Assembly (NCBI GenBank): GCA_013205085.1
Contig: JABMLH010000007.1
Coordinates: 1-64,000 of the forward strand
Direction of reading: 5' to 3'
Origin: Microbacteriaceae bacterium VKM Ac-2854
GTDB taxonomy: Bacteria > Actinomycetota > Actinomycetes > Actinomycetales > Microbacteriaceae
DNA length: 64,000 nucleotides
The position numbers and the translations under genes were made by a program. The notes under the pieces were generated by a model. That model was not told where the DNA came from. It saw only the letters and a list, made by a program, of their open reading frames with translations, and made no database searches. Below, in pieces: positions 18,036 to 26,543 of this stretch; position 1 is the first letter of the stretch; each line of letters starts with the position of its first letter.

Positions 18036-19082
18036 CTACAGCGGTTTCACGGCTCGCCGCTCCGGGTTCGGCGCGGCGGTGGACGCGCGGGTCACCAACT
18101 GGACCGGCGCGGTCCGTTGCAACTCGGTGGGCGGATGGCCCTCGAGCGCACGGAAGAGGCGGTGCATGCCCAGGCGGGTCGCCTCGGCGAGATCCTGACG
18201 CACCGTCGTCAACGGCACGGTCAGGAAGGCTGCGGTGGAGATGTCGTCGAAGCCGATCACACTCACGTCCTCCGGCACGCGCAGGCCCGCGTCCCGGATC
18301 GCGGCGAGGGCGCCGATGGCCATCTCGTCGTTCGCGATGAATAGGGCGGTCACGTCGTCGCGGTGCAGGATCGATCGGGCCGCGTCGTAGCCGCTCTGCG
18401 GCGTCCACGCCCCGGCGACGATGGGCGGCTCCGCCGCACCCGCATCCGCCAACGCGATGCGCCACCCCTCGATGCGCCGACGGGTCGAGGCCCAGTCGGT
18501 CGGGCCGCTGATGTGCCACACCGTCTCGTGCCCGAGGGCGAGCAGGTGCTCGGTCGCATCGCGCGCCCCGCCGAGTTCGTCGATACCGAACGTGAGCTCG
18601 TCGGCGACATCGGTCAGCGGGTCGCCGAAGGTCTGGATCCGGATGCCCGCCGGCACGTGCACACCGACGCCCGCGCCCTGCACGGGCTCCGAGAGCACGA
18701 TCGCCTCGACGCCCTGACTGATCAGCACGTCCACGGCGTTCTGCACCGCCGCGAGATCGTGCCCCTCCGTGCGCACCACGCTGAGGAAGTAGCCGTTCGC
18801 CCGGCTCGCCTCCTCGACACCCGTGATGATCGAGGAAGGCCCGTGCAGGGTGGTGCCGATCGAGACCATGCCGATGCGGCGGGTGCGCTTGCTCGCCAGC
18901 GCCCGCGCGGCGGCGTTGGGCCGGAAGCCGAGCTCGTTGATCGCGGCGAGAACCTTGGTGCGCAGCTCCGGCTTCACGTGCGGTTCGTCGTTGACGACCC
19001 GGGAGACGGTCTTCTGCGAGACGCCGGCGTGCAGCGCGACGTCGGTCATCGAGACGGCGCGTAGCGCTCGGGGTTGGTTCAC
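18036..19082 (-). CDS. LacI-family transcriptional regulator
   Basis: 348 aa. The N-terminal helix-turn-helix TDVALHAGVSQKTVSRVVND (residues 13-32) and hinge NAAARALASKR are standard for LacI. The C-terminal periplasmic-binding-like domain has IGFDDIS and TTVRQDL. GTG 19082 has a good AAGGAG 6 nt upstream. The gene is upstream of, and in the same direction as, the beta-galactoside importer and GH42, so it likely represses them. A perfect palindrome 43 bp upstream is a candidate autoregulatory operator. Confidence 0.93.
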   Translation of the reverse strand: MNQPRALRAVSMTDVALHAGVSQKTVSRVVNDEPHVKPELRTKVLAAINELGFRPNAAARALASKRTRRIGMVSIGTTLHGPSSIITGVEEASRANGYFLSVVRTEGHDLAAVQNAVDVLISQGVEAIVLSEPVQGAGVGVHVPAGIRIQTFGDPLTDVADELTFGIDELGGARDATEHLLALGHETVWHISGPTDWASTRRRIEGWRIALADAGAAEPPIVAGAWTPQSGYDAARSILHRDDVTALFIANDEMAIGALAAIRDAGLRVPEDVSVIGFDDISTAAFLTVPLTTVRQDLAEATRLGMHRLFRALEGHPPTELQRTAPVQLVTRASTAAPNPERRAVKPL

Positions 19083-19124
19083 GGCAGCTCCTTCGCTGGT
19101 TCGTCCTGGACAGTGAACCCCGGA

Positions 19125-19140
19125 TTGACTGCGCAGTCAA
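19125..19140. promoter_or_regulatory. Candidate LacI operator
   Basis: TTGACTGCGCAGTCAA is a perfect 16-bp palindrome with the central CG typical of LacI-family operators, located upstream of the LacI gene. I did not find another copy in front of the ABC/GH42 genes. Confidence 0.55.
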
Positions 19141-19251
19141 GAGCGGATGTGACCGGACACATTCTGATGCGAGGCTCGGCCCGCGCTCGGGCTGCCGACT
19201 CGGTGCGTGCTGCGTGGGTCCGTCGTTGGCGGGCTCTCGGCGCGCGGCCCG

Positions 19252-19279
19252 TAGAATCGGGGCCATGGAGGCCGAGTGA
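19252..19279 (+). promoter_or_regulatory. -10 box and four-codon leader overlapping the DUF6049 start
   Basis: TAGAAT (19252-19257) stands 7 nt before an ATG at 19265 that opens a four-codon frame (MEAE, stop TGA 19277-19279). The stop overlaps the GTG start of the next gene. The ATG-GAGG segment also serves as that gene's ribosome-binding site. It could be a leaderless mini-cistron or just a very short leader. Confidence 0.4.
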
Positions 19280-21501
19280 AGTCAGTGGATCGGCCTGCGC
19301 TCCCCCGTGTTCTCGTCGCGGCTGCCCTCAGCTGCGCGCTCTTCGTGGCGCCCGCCCTCATCACGGCCACCGCCGCCGCTGCGGCGACCGCTACCCCGAC
19401 GCCGAGCGCCTCCGCCGAGCCCGCGATCGTCACCGCCACGGTCGGCACCGGCGGCATCGGCGTGCTGCAGCCGAACCAAGACCTCCAAGTCTCCGTCTCG
19501 GTGCACAACGGAACCACCGAGAGCATCACCGGAGCGAACCTGACCGTCTCGCTCGACTCCGACACCCTCGATGACCGCGCCGCGTTGTCCGAGTGGCAGA
19601 ACGGCACAACGGATGCGGTCGGCAGCATCGTCGCCCAGAACGGCGACCTCCGGTTGCTGCCCGCCACTACCGCTCAATTGACGGTGACCGTTGCGGCCGC
19701 CGCGATCCCGTTCGCCGCCGACACGGACGCGGGCACGCACGCCCTCGAGGTACGCGTCAGCACGAGCGGCGGCGACACACTGGCCACCGCCCGCAACAGC
19801 ATCGAGTGGCTGCCGGGCGCCCCGACGGGGACGACGGGCGTGTCGATCACGGTCCCGCTCGTGGTGCCGAACAGCGTCGACGCCCTGATCCCGGCCGAGA
19901 CTCTCGCCGACTACACCGCCGTCACGGGCACGCTGACGCGTCAGCTCGACGCGATCTGGGGCCGCCCCGTCGCGATCGGCATCGATCCGCGCATCCTCGC
20001 CTCCATCCGCATCCTCGGATCCTCCGCTCCCGAATCCGCGATGCAGTGGCTCACTCGACTCGAGGCGGCGCCCAACGAGACCTTCGCCCTGCAGTACGCC
20101 GACGCCGACATCGCCTCCCAGGCGCAGAGCGGTGCCGCAACGCTGCTGGCCGCCCCCGAATCGTTCGACTTCGGCGTGCAGGACTCCCTCTTCGCGGCGG
20201 CGAGTCCGACACCGACGGCCACCGACACAGCCACCGCCGAGCCGACGCCGACCGCCGGCACGGAGTCGACGCCGACCCCCAGCCCGACCACCGATCCGAA
20301 TGCTCCGGAGGAACGACCGACGGCGGAGTCGCTGCTCGCGTTCGACTACAGCTACACCGGCATCGGTTGGGCGCCGGCCGACACCCTCCGATCCGCGGAT
20401 CTGGGCGTATATTCCTCCAGCGGCATCTTCTATTCGATCGTCTCCTCCGACAACCTGACGCTGCCGACGGGCGCCTCCGCTGTGACCGCCGCCGCCGTCG
20501 AGAACACGTCCCTGGCCGTCTCCGATTCGTCGCTCACCGACGCGTTCGACACGGCGGTAACCGCCACGACGGACGCCGACTGGCGGGCTGCGATGACCAC
20601 CCTCACCGCCGAGATGGCCCAGATCCAGCGTGGCGGCGACGTGCCCGGCGTCTTGATCGCGGCGAGCCGATCCGCGGCCGTCGACGGCTACCGACTCTCG
20701 CAGACCCTCGACGCGTTGAGCACCCTGCCGTGGGCGGCGCCCGCCGACCTCGGCGCAGCACTGGGCGCACCCCGCACGGCAGACGTCGGCGTCACCGACA
20801 ACTCGGAATCGGACGACCGCATCGGCACAGCCGCTCAGCTCGCCGCCGCCGAGGTGCAGGTGCAGAGCTTCGCCACCGTACTCGACGAACCCGCCCTGCT
20901 GATCGGTCGGCAGCGTGGCGAGCACCTCGCCGTGCTCGCCGTCTCCTGGCTCGACGACGCGACCGGGTGGGCGGAGGCGGCGCAGACCGAGCTCGACGGC
21001 ATGCGAACCACCATGGATTCGGTGCGGATCGAGTCCGCGAGCGACCTGCTCCAGCTCTCCCGCGACTCGAGCATCCCGGTCTACGTGCGCAACGATTTGC
21101 CGTGGCCCGTGACGGTCGACATTCAGACCAGGACGTCGCGGGCTGTGCTCGACATCGATGAGAATTCGATCGACCCCGTATCGATCGAAGCAAAGTCACA
21201 GGCGCGCACGGCGATCCCGGTCAAAGCTCGGGTCGGAAACGGGGAGGCCATCCTCACCCTGCAGCTGCACAGCACCACCGGAGTGCCGATCGACGGACCG
21301 GCCACGTTGCGCGCCAGCGTCCGCGCCGACTGGGAGACGGTCGGCACCCTCATCCTCGGCATCGCGCTGGTGCTGTTCTTCGGCTACGGCGTGATCCGCA
21401 GCATCCGCAAGCGCCGCCGCGGCGGCGACCCCGACGACGACGAGCCCGACCCGAACAGCGTGCTCGAGGTGCAACCCGGACAGGACGAACCGCGTGGCTA
21501 G
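19276..21501 (+). CDS. DUF6049 family membrane-anchored secreted protein
   Basis: 741 aa. An N-terminal signal sequence (about residues 1-35, hydrophobic, Ala-rich) is followed by a large extracytoplasmic region with beta-rich character. A Pro/Thr-rich linker lies around residues 310-350. A single C-terminal membrane helix (about 695-715) precedes RKRRRGG. The family is found next to murJ across actinobacteria, as with Rv3909-Rv3910 in Mycobacterium tuberculosis, and a cell-envelope role is inferred from that. GTG 19276 is preceded by GGAGG and overlaps a four-codon leader. It overlaps murJ by 8 nt. Confidence 0.8.
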   Translation: MKSVDRPALPRVLVAAALSCALFVAPALITATAAAAATATPTPSASAEPAIVTATVGTGGIGVLQPNQDLQVSVSVHNGTTESITGANLTVSLDSDTLDDRAALSEWQNGTTDAVGSIVAQNGDLRLLPATTAQLTVTVAAAAIPFAADTDAGTHALEVRVSTSGGDTLATARNSIEWLPGAPTGTTGVSITVPLVVPNSVDALIPAETLADYTAVTGTLTRQLDAIWGRPVAIGIDPRILASIRILGSSAPESAMQWLTRLEAAPNETFALQYADADIASQAQSGAATLLAAPESFDFGVQDSLFAAASPTPTATDTATAEPTPTAGTESTPTPSPTTDPNAPEERPTAESLLAFDYSYTGIGWAPADTLRSADLGVYSSSGIFYSIVSSDNLTLPTGASAVTAAAVENTSLAVSDSSLTDAFDTAVTATTDADWRAAMTTLTAEMAQIQRGGDVPGVLIAASRSAAVDGYRLSQTLDALSTLPWAAPADLGAALGAPRTADVGVTDNSESDDRIGTAAQLAAAEVQVQSFATVLDEPALLIGRQRGEHLAVLAVSWLDDATGWAEAAQTELDGMRTTMDSVRIESASDLLQLSRDSSIPVYVRNDLPWPVTVDIQTRTSRAVLDIDENSIDPVSIEAKSQARTAIPVKARVGNGEAILTLQLHSTTGVPIDGPATLRASVRADWETVGTLILGIALVLFFGYGVIRSIRKRRRGGDPDDDEPDPNSVLEVQPGQDEPRG

Positions 21502-23110
21502 CTTCTCCCTCGGCCGCGCGAGCGCCGTGCTCGCCTCCGGCACGATGGTCTCGCGGGTGCTCGGCTTCGCGCTGACCATCGTCTCGGCGAACGTGATCGG
21601 CCAGACCAGCGAGGGTGCGAACACCTTCGGCATCGCGAACCTGCTGCCGAACACCATCTACGGGGTGATCGCAGGCGGCGCCCTGAACGCGGTGCTCGTG
21701 CCGCAGATCGTGCGCTCGTTCGAGCACGCCGACGGCGGCGAGAAGTACATCAACCGGCTGATCACGCTGGCGTTGTCCATCCTTTTGGGCGCGACCGTGC
21801 TGGCGACCGGTCTGGCACCGTTCCTGGTGCTGATCTTCGGAGCCGCGCTGCCCAACGACGCCCAGTTCGACCTGGCCGTCGCCTTCGCCTTCTGGTGCCT
21901 GCCGCAGGTGTTCTTCTACGGCCTGTACACGATCCTCGGCGAGGTGCTGAACGCGCGCGGCAGCTTCGGGCCGTTCACCTGGGCGCCGGCCGTCAACAAC
22001 GTGGTGGCGATCTCGGGTGTGCTGGTGTTCGGGGCCCTGTTCGGCATCGACACGTTGAGGGTCGCCGCCGAATGGACACCCGACATGGTCGCCGTGCTGG
22101 CCGGCACCGCTACGCTGGGCGTCGCGCTGCAGGCGATCATCCTGATCTTCTTCTGGAAGCGCGTCGGCCTGCGCTACCGCCCCGACTTCCGCGTCCGCGG
22201 CGTCGGGCTGGGAGCGGCCGGCCGGCTCGCCGGCTGGTCCTTCGCCGCGTTCCTGCTCACCGTCGTCGCGGGCGCCGTCGAGAGCAACGTGACCGGATCG
22301 GCGTCGGACTCGCTTTCGGAGAACGTCTCGACGAAGGCGCTGCAGAACTCCTGGCTGCTCTTTATGCTGCCGCACTCGATCATCGCCGTATCCATCGCGA
22401 CCGCCTACTTCACCAAGATGAGCGGCCACGCTGCTCGCGGCGAGATGAAGGCCTTCGCCGGCGACGTCTCGGCGTCGATCCGCGTGGTCGCCATGCTGCT
22501 CGTGCTCGCCGCCGCCGGGCTCTGCGTCGTCGCCGTGCCGTTCGCCACGCTCTTCGGCGGCGGCTTCGAGGTCTCGCGCGACATGGGTGCCGTGATCGCG
22601 GCGTACGCCGTCGCCCTGCCGTTGTTCTCCACCCTGGCGATCGTTCAACGCGCGGCGTACGCGCTCGGCGACGGCCGCACCCCGTTCCTGTACACCCTGG
22701 TTCAAGTGATCATCGTGATCATCGGCTGCCTCCTCGCATTCCAGCTGCCCGACGATCAGCGGGCGTGGGGCGTCGCGGTGTCCACCAGCGTCTCGATCGT
22801 GATCCAGTCGCTCCTCGGATGCATCCTGCTGCGCTTGCGTCTCGGTGGCGGCGGTCGACGGGTGGCGATCCGCTTCCTGCAGTACATCGCCGCCGTCATC
22901 CCGGCGACCGTGGTGGGCTTCGTTGTGTTGTGGCTGCTCGGCGGCACCGTCGAGGGCGGCTTCGCGGTGGAGCCCCCGTTCGGCAGCATCGTCTCGATGG
23001 CCGCGATCGCCGCGCCCATGGTGCTCGTCTACTTCGGGGTGCTCTGGATAATGCGCGTGCCCGAGCTGCGCTCGTTCGCGGCGCCGGTGCTGCGCCGCCT
23101 CGGTCGCTGA
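21494..23110 (+). CDS. murJ: Lipid II flippase MurJ (MviN)
   Basis: 538 aa with about 14 membrane helices. N-terminal motifs ASGTMVSRVLGFALTIV and the loop NLLPNTIYGVIAGGALNAVLVPQI match MurJ. It flips lipid-linked peptidoglycan precursor across the cytoplasmic membrane. GTG 21494 overlaps the DUF6049 gene by 8 nt, so both are probably translated together. There is no C-terminal pseudokinase extension as in the mycobacterial protein. In related genomes trxB follows closely; here it is 23.7 kb away. Confidence 0.93.
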   Translation: MASFSLGRASAVLASGTMVSRVLGFALTIVSANVIGQTSEGANTFGIANLLPNTIYGVIAGGALNAVLVPQIVRSFEHADGGEKYINRLITLALSILLGATVLATGLAPFLVLIFGAALPNDAQFDLAVAFAFWCLPQVFFYGLYTILGEVLNARGSFGPFTWAPAVNNVVAISGVLVFGALFGIDTLRVAAEWTPDMVAVLAGTATLGVALQAIILIFFWKRVGLRYRPDFRVRGVGLGAAGRLAGWSFAAFLLTVVAGAVESNVTGSASDSLSENVSTKALQNSWLLFMLPHSIIAVSIATAYFTKMSGHAARGEMKAFAGDVSASIRVVAMLLVLAAAGLCVVAVPFATLFGGGFEVSRDMGAVIAAYAVALPLFSTLAIVQRAAYALGDGRTPFLYTLVQVIIVIIGCLLAFQLPDDQRAWGVAVSTSVSIVIQSLLGCILLRLRLGGGGRRVAIRFLQYIAAVIPATVVGFVVLWLLGGTVEGGFAVEPPFGSIVSMAAIAAPMVLVYFGVLWIMRVPELRSFAAPVLRRLGR

Positions 23111-23139
23111 CACCACCGGTGCCGGACGGTTCATGGCCG

Positions 23140-23267
23140 GCATGTCCACGATCTCTGCTGAGATCGCGGCGGACGCCCACCCTGACGAACGGGCGCCCCG
23201 GAATCCTGCGGATCTCGGCGTCCTCGGCGTCGATGGCCCGCCGCCTCGCCAGAGATCCTGTACACGC
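23140..23267. repeat. Imperfect inverted repeat of about 128 nt after murJ
   Basis: The region around GATCTCTGCTGAGATCGC (from 23150) pairs imperfectly with the region ending CTCGCCAGAGATCC (to 23258), and the pairing extends outward through CATGTCC / TGTACACG. It lies between convergent genes and probably forms a terminator-like structure. No gene is seen here. Confidence 0.5.
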
Positions 23268-23284
23268 GGGAGACTGCCGAGCCC

Positions 23285-24064
23285 TCAGCCCAAGAACTCC
23301 CGCAACACCGCGATCCATTCCGCCGTCGCGTCGAGGTGGGCATCGTGGGTGCCCGAGCCGAGGTCGACCCGGCGCACATCACGCCCGCGCCGCACGAACT
23401 CCTCCTGCTCCTGCGGCGTGAACATGCTCTCGGCTGCGTAGACCACCAGCGTCGGCGCGGCGACCTCGGCCCACTCCTTCCAGCGCGGCTCGATCACCTC
23501 GTCGATGATGCGCACCATGGTCGCTGCGTCGAAGCGGGGCCGCCAGCCGCCGTCGGCCGGCTCCAGATCCGCGAGCCAGGCCCGGCCCAGGGCTCCGTCG
23601 CCCAAGAACGCCCCCGCCGCCGCGAGGTCGGCGAACGGCACCGGCCACGACGCGAACCACTCGCCCATCTCAGCGTTCTTCTCGCGGGTGCCGCCGCCCG
23701 GCCCGCCCTCCAGCAGAACCAATCGATCGACCAGATCGGGCCGTGCCGCGGCCACCAGCATCGCCGTGTGCGCGCCCATCGACTGCCCGACCAGCGCGAG
23801 GGGCGCTCCGGCGAGCTGTTCGATCACGTGCACCACATCCGCCACGAACGCCGCGCGCGAGACATCGCCCGGCAGCCGAGTGCTGCCGCCGTGCCCGCGC
23901 AGATCGACCAGGATCCGCCGGTGATCCGGCAACGCCTCCGCCGTCGCCACCAACTCGCGGGAGCTCCCCGCCAACCCGTGCAGCAGCACCACAGCGGGCC
24001 CGTCGCCGCCGCTGTCGAGCCCGGCGATCGTCACATCGTCACGGCGAAGGGTGAACTCGTACAC
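23285..24064 (-). CDS. Alpha/beta hydrolase
   Basis: 259 aa alpha/beta-hydrolase fold. It shows the oxyanion motif VVLLHGLAGSSRE (near residue 25), the nucleophile Ser in VGQSMGAH (near residue 95) and the catalytic His in GTHDAHLD (near residue 243). There is no signal peptide. GTG 24064 starts a protein aligned with the fold; CAGGGT 7 nt upstream may be the -10 of a leaderless transcript. Substrate unknown; the family includes esterases, lipases and dehalogenase-like enzymes. Confidence 0.8.
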   Translation of the reverse strand: MYEFTLRRDDVTIAGLDSGGDGPAVVLLHGLAGSSRELVATAEALPDHRRILVDLRGHGGSTRLPGDVSRAAFVADVVHVIEQLAGAPLALVGQSMGAHTAMLVAAARPDLVDRLVLLEGGPGGGTREKNAEMGEWFASWPVPFADLAAAGAFLGDGALGRAWLADLEPADGGWRPRFDAATMVRIIDEVIEPRWKEWAEVAAPTLVVYAAESMFTPQEQEEFVRRGRDVRRVDLGSGTHDAHLDATAEWIAVLREFLG

Positions 24065-24136
24065 ACCGTCAACCCTGGCAGTTCGGAGCGGCGGTTTGCG
24101 AGACTGGCGGCATCGCACCTCTCGGGGAAGGCCGCC

Positions 24137-24853
24137 ATGCGCATCACGTTCGTCCTGCTCCGCGTCGCCGTCGCCGCCGCCGTACTCCTCGCCGTCGGCG
24201 TCAACCTCGCCGACTCGATCGCCTTCTGGGAGCAGGCACGCTTCCGCGACGTGCCGGCACTGATCACCAACTTCTTCAGCTACCTCACGATCCTCTCGAT
24301 CCTCGCCTCGGCCGTGGTGCTGCTCGTCGGCGCCGCGCGGCTCGCACTCGATCGGCTGCCGGATTCGCGCGGCTTCGCGTTCGCGCGGGCGAGCGTGGTC
24401 AGCTACATGGCGATCGTCTGCGTCGTCTACAACGTGCTGCTGCGCGGCACCGCGGTCACCGGGGCCGGGCAGGGGCAGCAGTGGACGAACGAGGTGATGC
24501 ACGTCGTCGTTCCGCTCTATCTCGTGCTCGACTGGTTCCTCGCTCCCGGGCGCATCCGCCTGCCCTGGCGCACCGTGCCGCAGATGCTGATCGCGCCGGT
24601 GCTCTGGCTGACGTACACGCTGGTGCGCGCGCCGCTGGTGTACGACCAGTTCAAGCACGAACAGGGCTGGTACCCGTATCCGTTCCTCGACCCGAATCGC
24701 GGCGGCGTCTTGTCGGTCGCGGTCTACATCGTGGCCATGGCCGTGGTGTTCTCGTCCGTCGCGGCCGTGACGACGGCCGTCTCGCGCTGGCCGCACCTGC
24801 GTGCCCTCCCTGCTGCGGCGTCGGTGGAAGCTGAAAAGTTGCGCACAATCTAA
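24137..24853 (+). CDS. Pr6Pr family integral membrane protein
   Basis: 238 aa with six membrane helices and charged residues between them. The segments NFFSYLTILSILAS, MAIVCVVYNVLLRG, NEVMHVVVPLYLVLDW and YPYPFLDPNRGGV match the Pr6Pr (FAR-17a/AIG1-like) family of actinobacteria. The function is not established; eukaryotic relatives hydrolyse fatty-acid esters of hydroxy fatty acids. GGAAGG lies before ATG 24137. It ends 27 nt before ohrR. Confidence 0.8.
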   Translation: MRITFVLLRVAVAAAVLLAVGVNLADSIAFWEQARFRDVPALITNFFSYLTILSILASAVVLLVGAARLALDRLPDSRGFAFARASVVSYMAIVCVVYNVLLRGTAVTGAGQGQQWTNEVMHVVVPLYLVLDWFLAPGRIRLPWRTVPQMLIAPVLWLTYTLVRAPLVYDQFKHEQGWYPYPFLDPNRGGVLSVAVYIVAMAVVFSSVAAVTTAVSRWPHLRALPAAASVEAEKLRTI

Positions 24854-24874
24854 TTGCCTGCAATGTGTTAGCGT
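24839..24874 (+). promoter_or_regulatory. OhrR-type operator and -10 element
   Basis: TTGCGCACAAT (24839-24849) and ATTGCCTGCAA (24853-24863) form a dyad around CTA with 8 of 11 positions matching. The CAAT/ATTG core resembles OhrR operators. TAGCGT (24869-24874) ends 6 nt before the ohrR ATG and could direct a leaderless transcript repressed by its own product. Confidence 0.5.
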
Positions 24875-24880
24875 CGAGAC

Positions 24881-25321
24881 ATGACGAGCCCGCAGCTGAC
24901 GATCGACGATCAGATCTGCTTCGCGCTGTACAGCGCCTCCCGCGCGCTGACCGGCCGCTATCGCGAGTTCCTCGCTCCGCTCGGGGTCACATACCCGCAG
25001 TACCTCGTGCTGCTCGCACTCTGGGGGGGCGAGCCGCTCACGGTCAGCGCTCTCGGCGAACGGCTGCACCTCGACTCCGGCACCGTTTCGCCGCTGTTGC
25101 GCCGCCTCGCAGCAGCCGGCCTCGTCGATCGACGCCGCGCTGCGACCGACGAACGCGCCGTGGAGGTGCGCCTCACGGATGCGGGCCGCGCGCTGCAGGA
25201 GCGGGCGGCGGGCATCCCCGCGCAGGTCTGCGCCGCGACCGGACTCGAACCATCCGAGCTGGTGACGCTGCGCGGCCAGATCGCCGCCCTCGCGGAGCAT
25301 GTCCGCACCACGGCCCCCTGA
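24881..25321 (+). CDS. ohrR: MarR/OhrR-family organic-peroxide sensing repressor
   Basis: 146 aa winged-helix MarR protein. The N-terminal LTIDDQICFALYSASR carries the Cys (residue 13) that senses peroxide in OhrR proteins, with the supporting Tyr residues. The wing and recognition helix are LDSGTVSPLLRRLAAAGLVDR followed by RRAATDERAVEV. It would release DNA when the cysteine is oxidised. The osmC gene begins 31 nt downstream. A dyad operator lies just upstream. Confidence 0.9.
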   Translation: MTSPQLTIDDQICFALYSASRALTGRYREFLAPLGVTYPQYLVLLALWGGEPLTVSALGERLHLDSGTVSPLLRRLAAAGLVDRRRAATDERAVEVRLTDAGRALQERAAGIPAQVCAATGLEPSELVTLRGQIAALAEHVRTTAP

Positions 25322-25352
25322 CCACCCAACCGAAGACACAAAGGAGAAATCG

Positions 25353-25793
25353 ATGCCCACTCGCACCGCACGTACCGCCTGGAACGGCTCGCTCGAGACC
25401 GGCGAGGGCCAGGTCGAACTGACCAGCTCGAAGCTCGCGACCTTCGACGTCTCGTTCCCCAAGCGCGCCGCCGATGAGGCCGGCGGCTTCACCAGCCCCG
25501 AGGAGCTGCTCGGCGCCGCCCACTCCGCCTGCTACGCGATGCAGCTCTCGGCCGTTCTCGGAGCGGCCGGCGGCACCGTCGAGGCGCTCGACGTCAAGGC
25601 CGACGTCTCCCTCGGCCCGGACCCGGACGGAGGCTTCCGCCTCACCGGCATCGCCCTCACCGTCCGCGGCGAGGTCACCGGCATCGACGCCGCCGCCTTC
25701 CTCGAGGCCGCCAACGCCGCCAAGGTCGGCTGCCCCGTGTCCAAGGCCCTCACCGGTGTCGAGATCACCCTCGACGCCGCGCTCGAGGAGTAA
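25353..25793 (+). CDS. osmC: OsmC/Ohr-family peroxiredoxin (OsmC subgroup)
   Basis: 146 aa. Both catalytic cysteines are present, in AAHSACYAMQLS (near residue 58) and KVGCPVSKALTG (near residue 127). The surrounding sequence (SPEELLGAAHSAC; GCPVSKAL) resembles E. coli OsmC more than Ohr. The enzyme reduces organic hydroperoxides in the cytoplasm with thiol reductants. AAGGAG lies 6 nt before ATG 25353. It is co-transcribed with the OhrR-type repressor, an uncommon pairing since OhrR usually governs ohr. Confidence 0.9.
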   Translation: MPTRTARTAWNGSLETGEGQVELTSSKLATFDVSFPKRAADEAGGFTSPEELLGAAHSACYAMQLSAVLGAAGGTVEALDVKADVSLGPDPDGGFRLTGIALTVRGEVTGIDAAAFLEAANAAKVGCPVSKALTGVEITLDAALEE

Positions 25794-25811
25794 CCGCACC
25801 CCGCCTTCCCA

Positions 25812-25856
25812 GCGAAAAGTTGCAGCCCCGGGCCACCCAGGGCTGCAACTTTTCGC
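25812..25856. terminator. Family C palindrome, copy 2 (bidirectional terminator)
   Basis: Perfect 17-bp arms (GCGAAAAGTTGCAGCCC and complement) with an 11-nt loop, filling the gap between convergent osmC and a hydrolase gene. The right arm carries CTTTT on the plus strand and the left arm gives CTTTT on the minus strand, so it can end both transcripts. Confidence 0.7.
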
Positions 25857-25858
25857 GG

Positions 25859-26470
25859 TTAAGGGTGGGCGCGGACGAAGGCGGCGACGGTGTCGGCGGT
25901 TGCGGCGAGGTGGTGCGCGTGGGTGAGGCCGGTGAGTTTGGTGCGGGGCTTGAGTTCGTGTTCGCCGTCCTCGAGCCAGAACAGCTCGATGGCCGGAGAA
26001 AGGGTGAAGCCCAGCACCTCCTCCCGGGTGCCGAACGGGTCGCGCGTGCCCTGGCAGATCAGGGTCGGCGTCCGCAGCGTCTCCAGGTGCGCGGTGCGCA
26101 GCTTCTCCGGCGCGCCGGGCGGATGGAACGGGTAGCCCAGGCAGACCAGTCCGGCCGCGCCCACCTCATCCGCGATCATGCTGGCGACCCGCCCTCCCAT
26201 CGACTTGCCGCCGATCAGCACCCGCTCGCCGAGCTGCGCGACGACCTCGCGGTACTCCCCCATCAGCGTCTCGGCCTTCGGCGGCGGCTTACGCGTGCCG
26301 GTGCGCCGGCCGGCCATGTAGCCGAACTCGAAGCGTGCCACCCGGATGTCGCGCTCGGCCAGCAGCGCGCTCATCCGGTTCATCCAGTCGGAATCCATCG
26401 CGGCTCCGGCGCCGTGCGCCAGCACCAGCACGGGCGCGTCAGCCGGTCCGGTCATCAGGAGTTCGGTCAC
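25859..26470 (-). CDS. Alpha/beta hydrolase of the KANL3/Tex30 (dienelactone-hydrolase-like) type
   Basis: 203 aa. LAHGAGAAMDSDW (oxyanion region, near residue 18), IGGKSMGGRVAS (nucleophile Ser, near residue 95), GTRDPFGT (Asp) and HAHHLAA (His) are in the expected order. GTG 26470 is preceded by TAGGCT with a 6-nt gap, so the transcript may be leaderless. Substrate unknown. Confidence 0.75.
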   Translation of the reverse strand: MTELLMTGPADAPVLVLAHGAGAAMDSDWMNRMSALLAERDIRVARFEFGYMAGRRTGTRKPPPKAETLMGEYREVVAQLGERVLIGGKSMGGRVASMIADEVGAAGLVCLGYPFHPPGAPEKLRTAHLETLRTPTLICQGTRDPFGTREEVLGFTLSPAIELFWLEDGEHELKPRTKLTGLTHAHHLAATADTVAAFVRAHP

Positions 26471-26543
26471 AGCACGAGCCTAAGCCGCCACAAATCCATA
26501 CACTGGTAGGCATTTGTGTCCCCGATCCCCCGAAGGACGAGTC

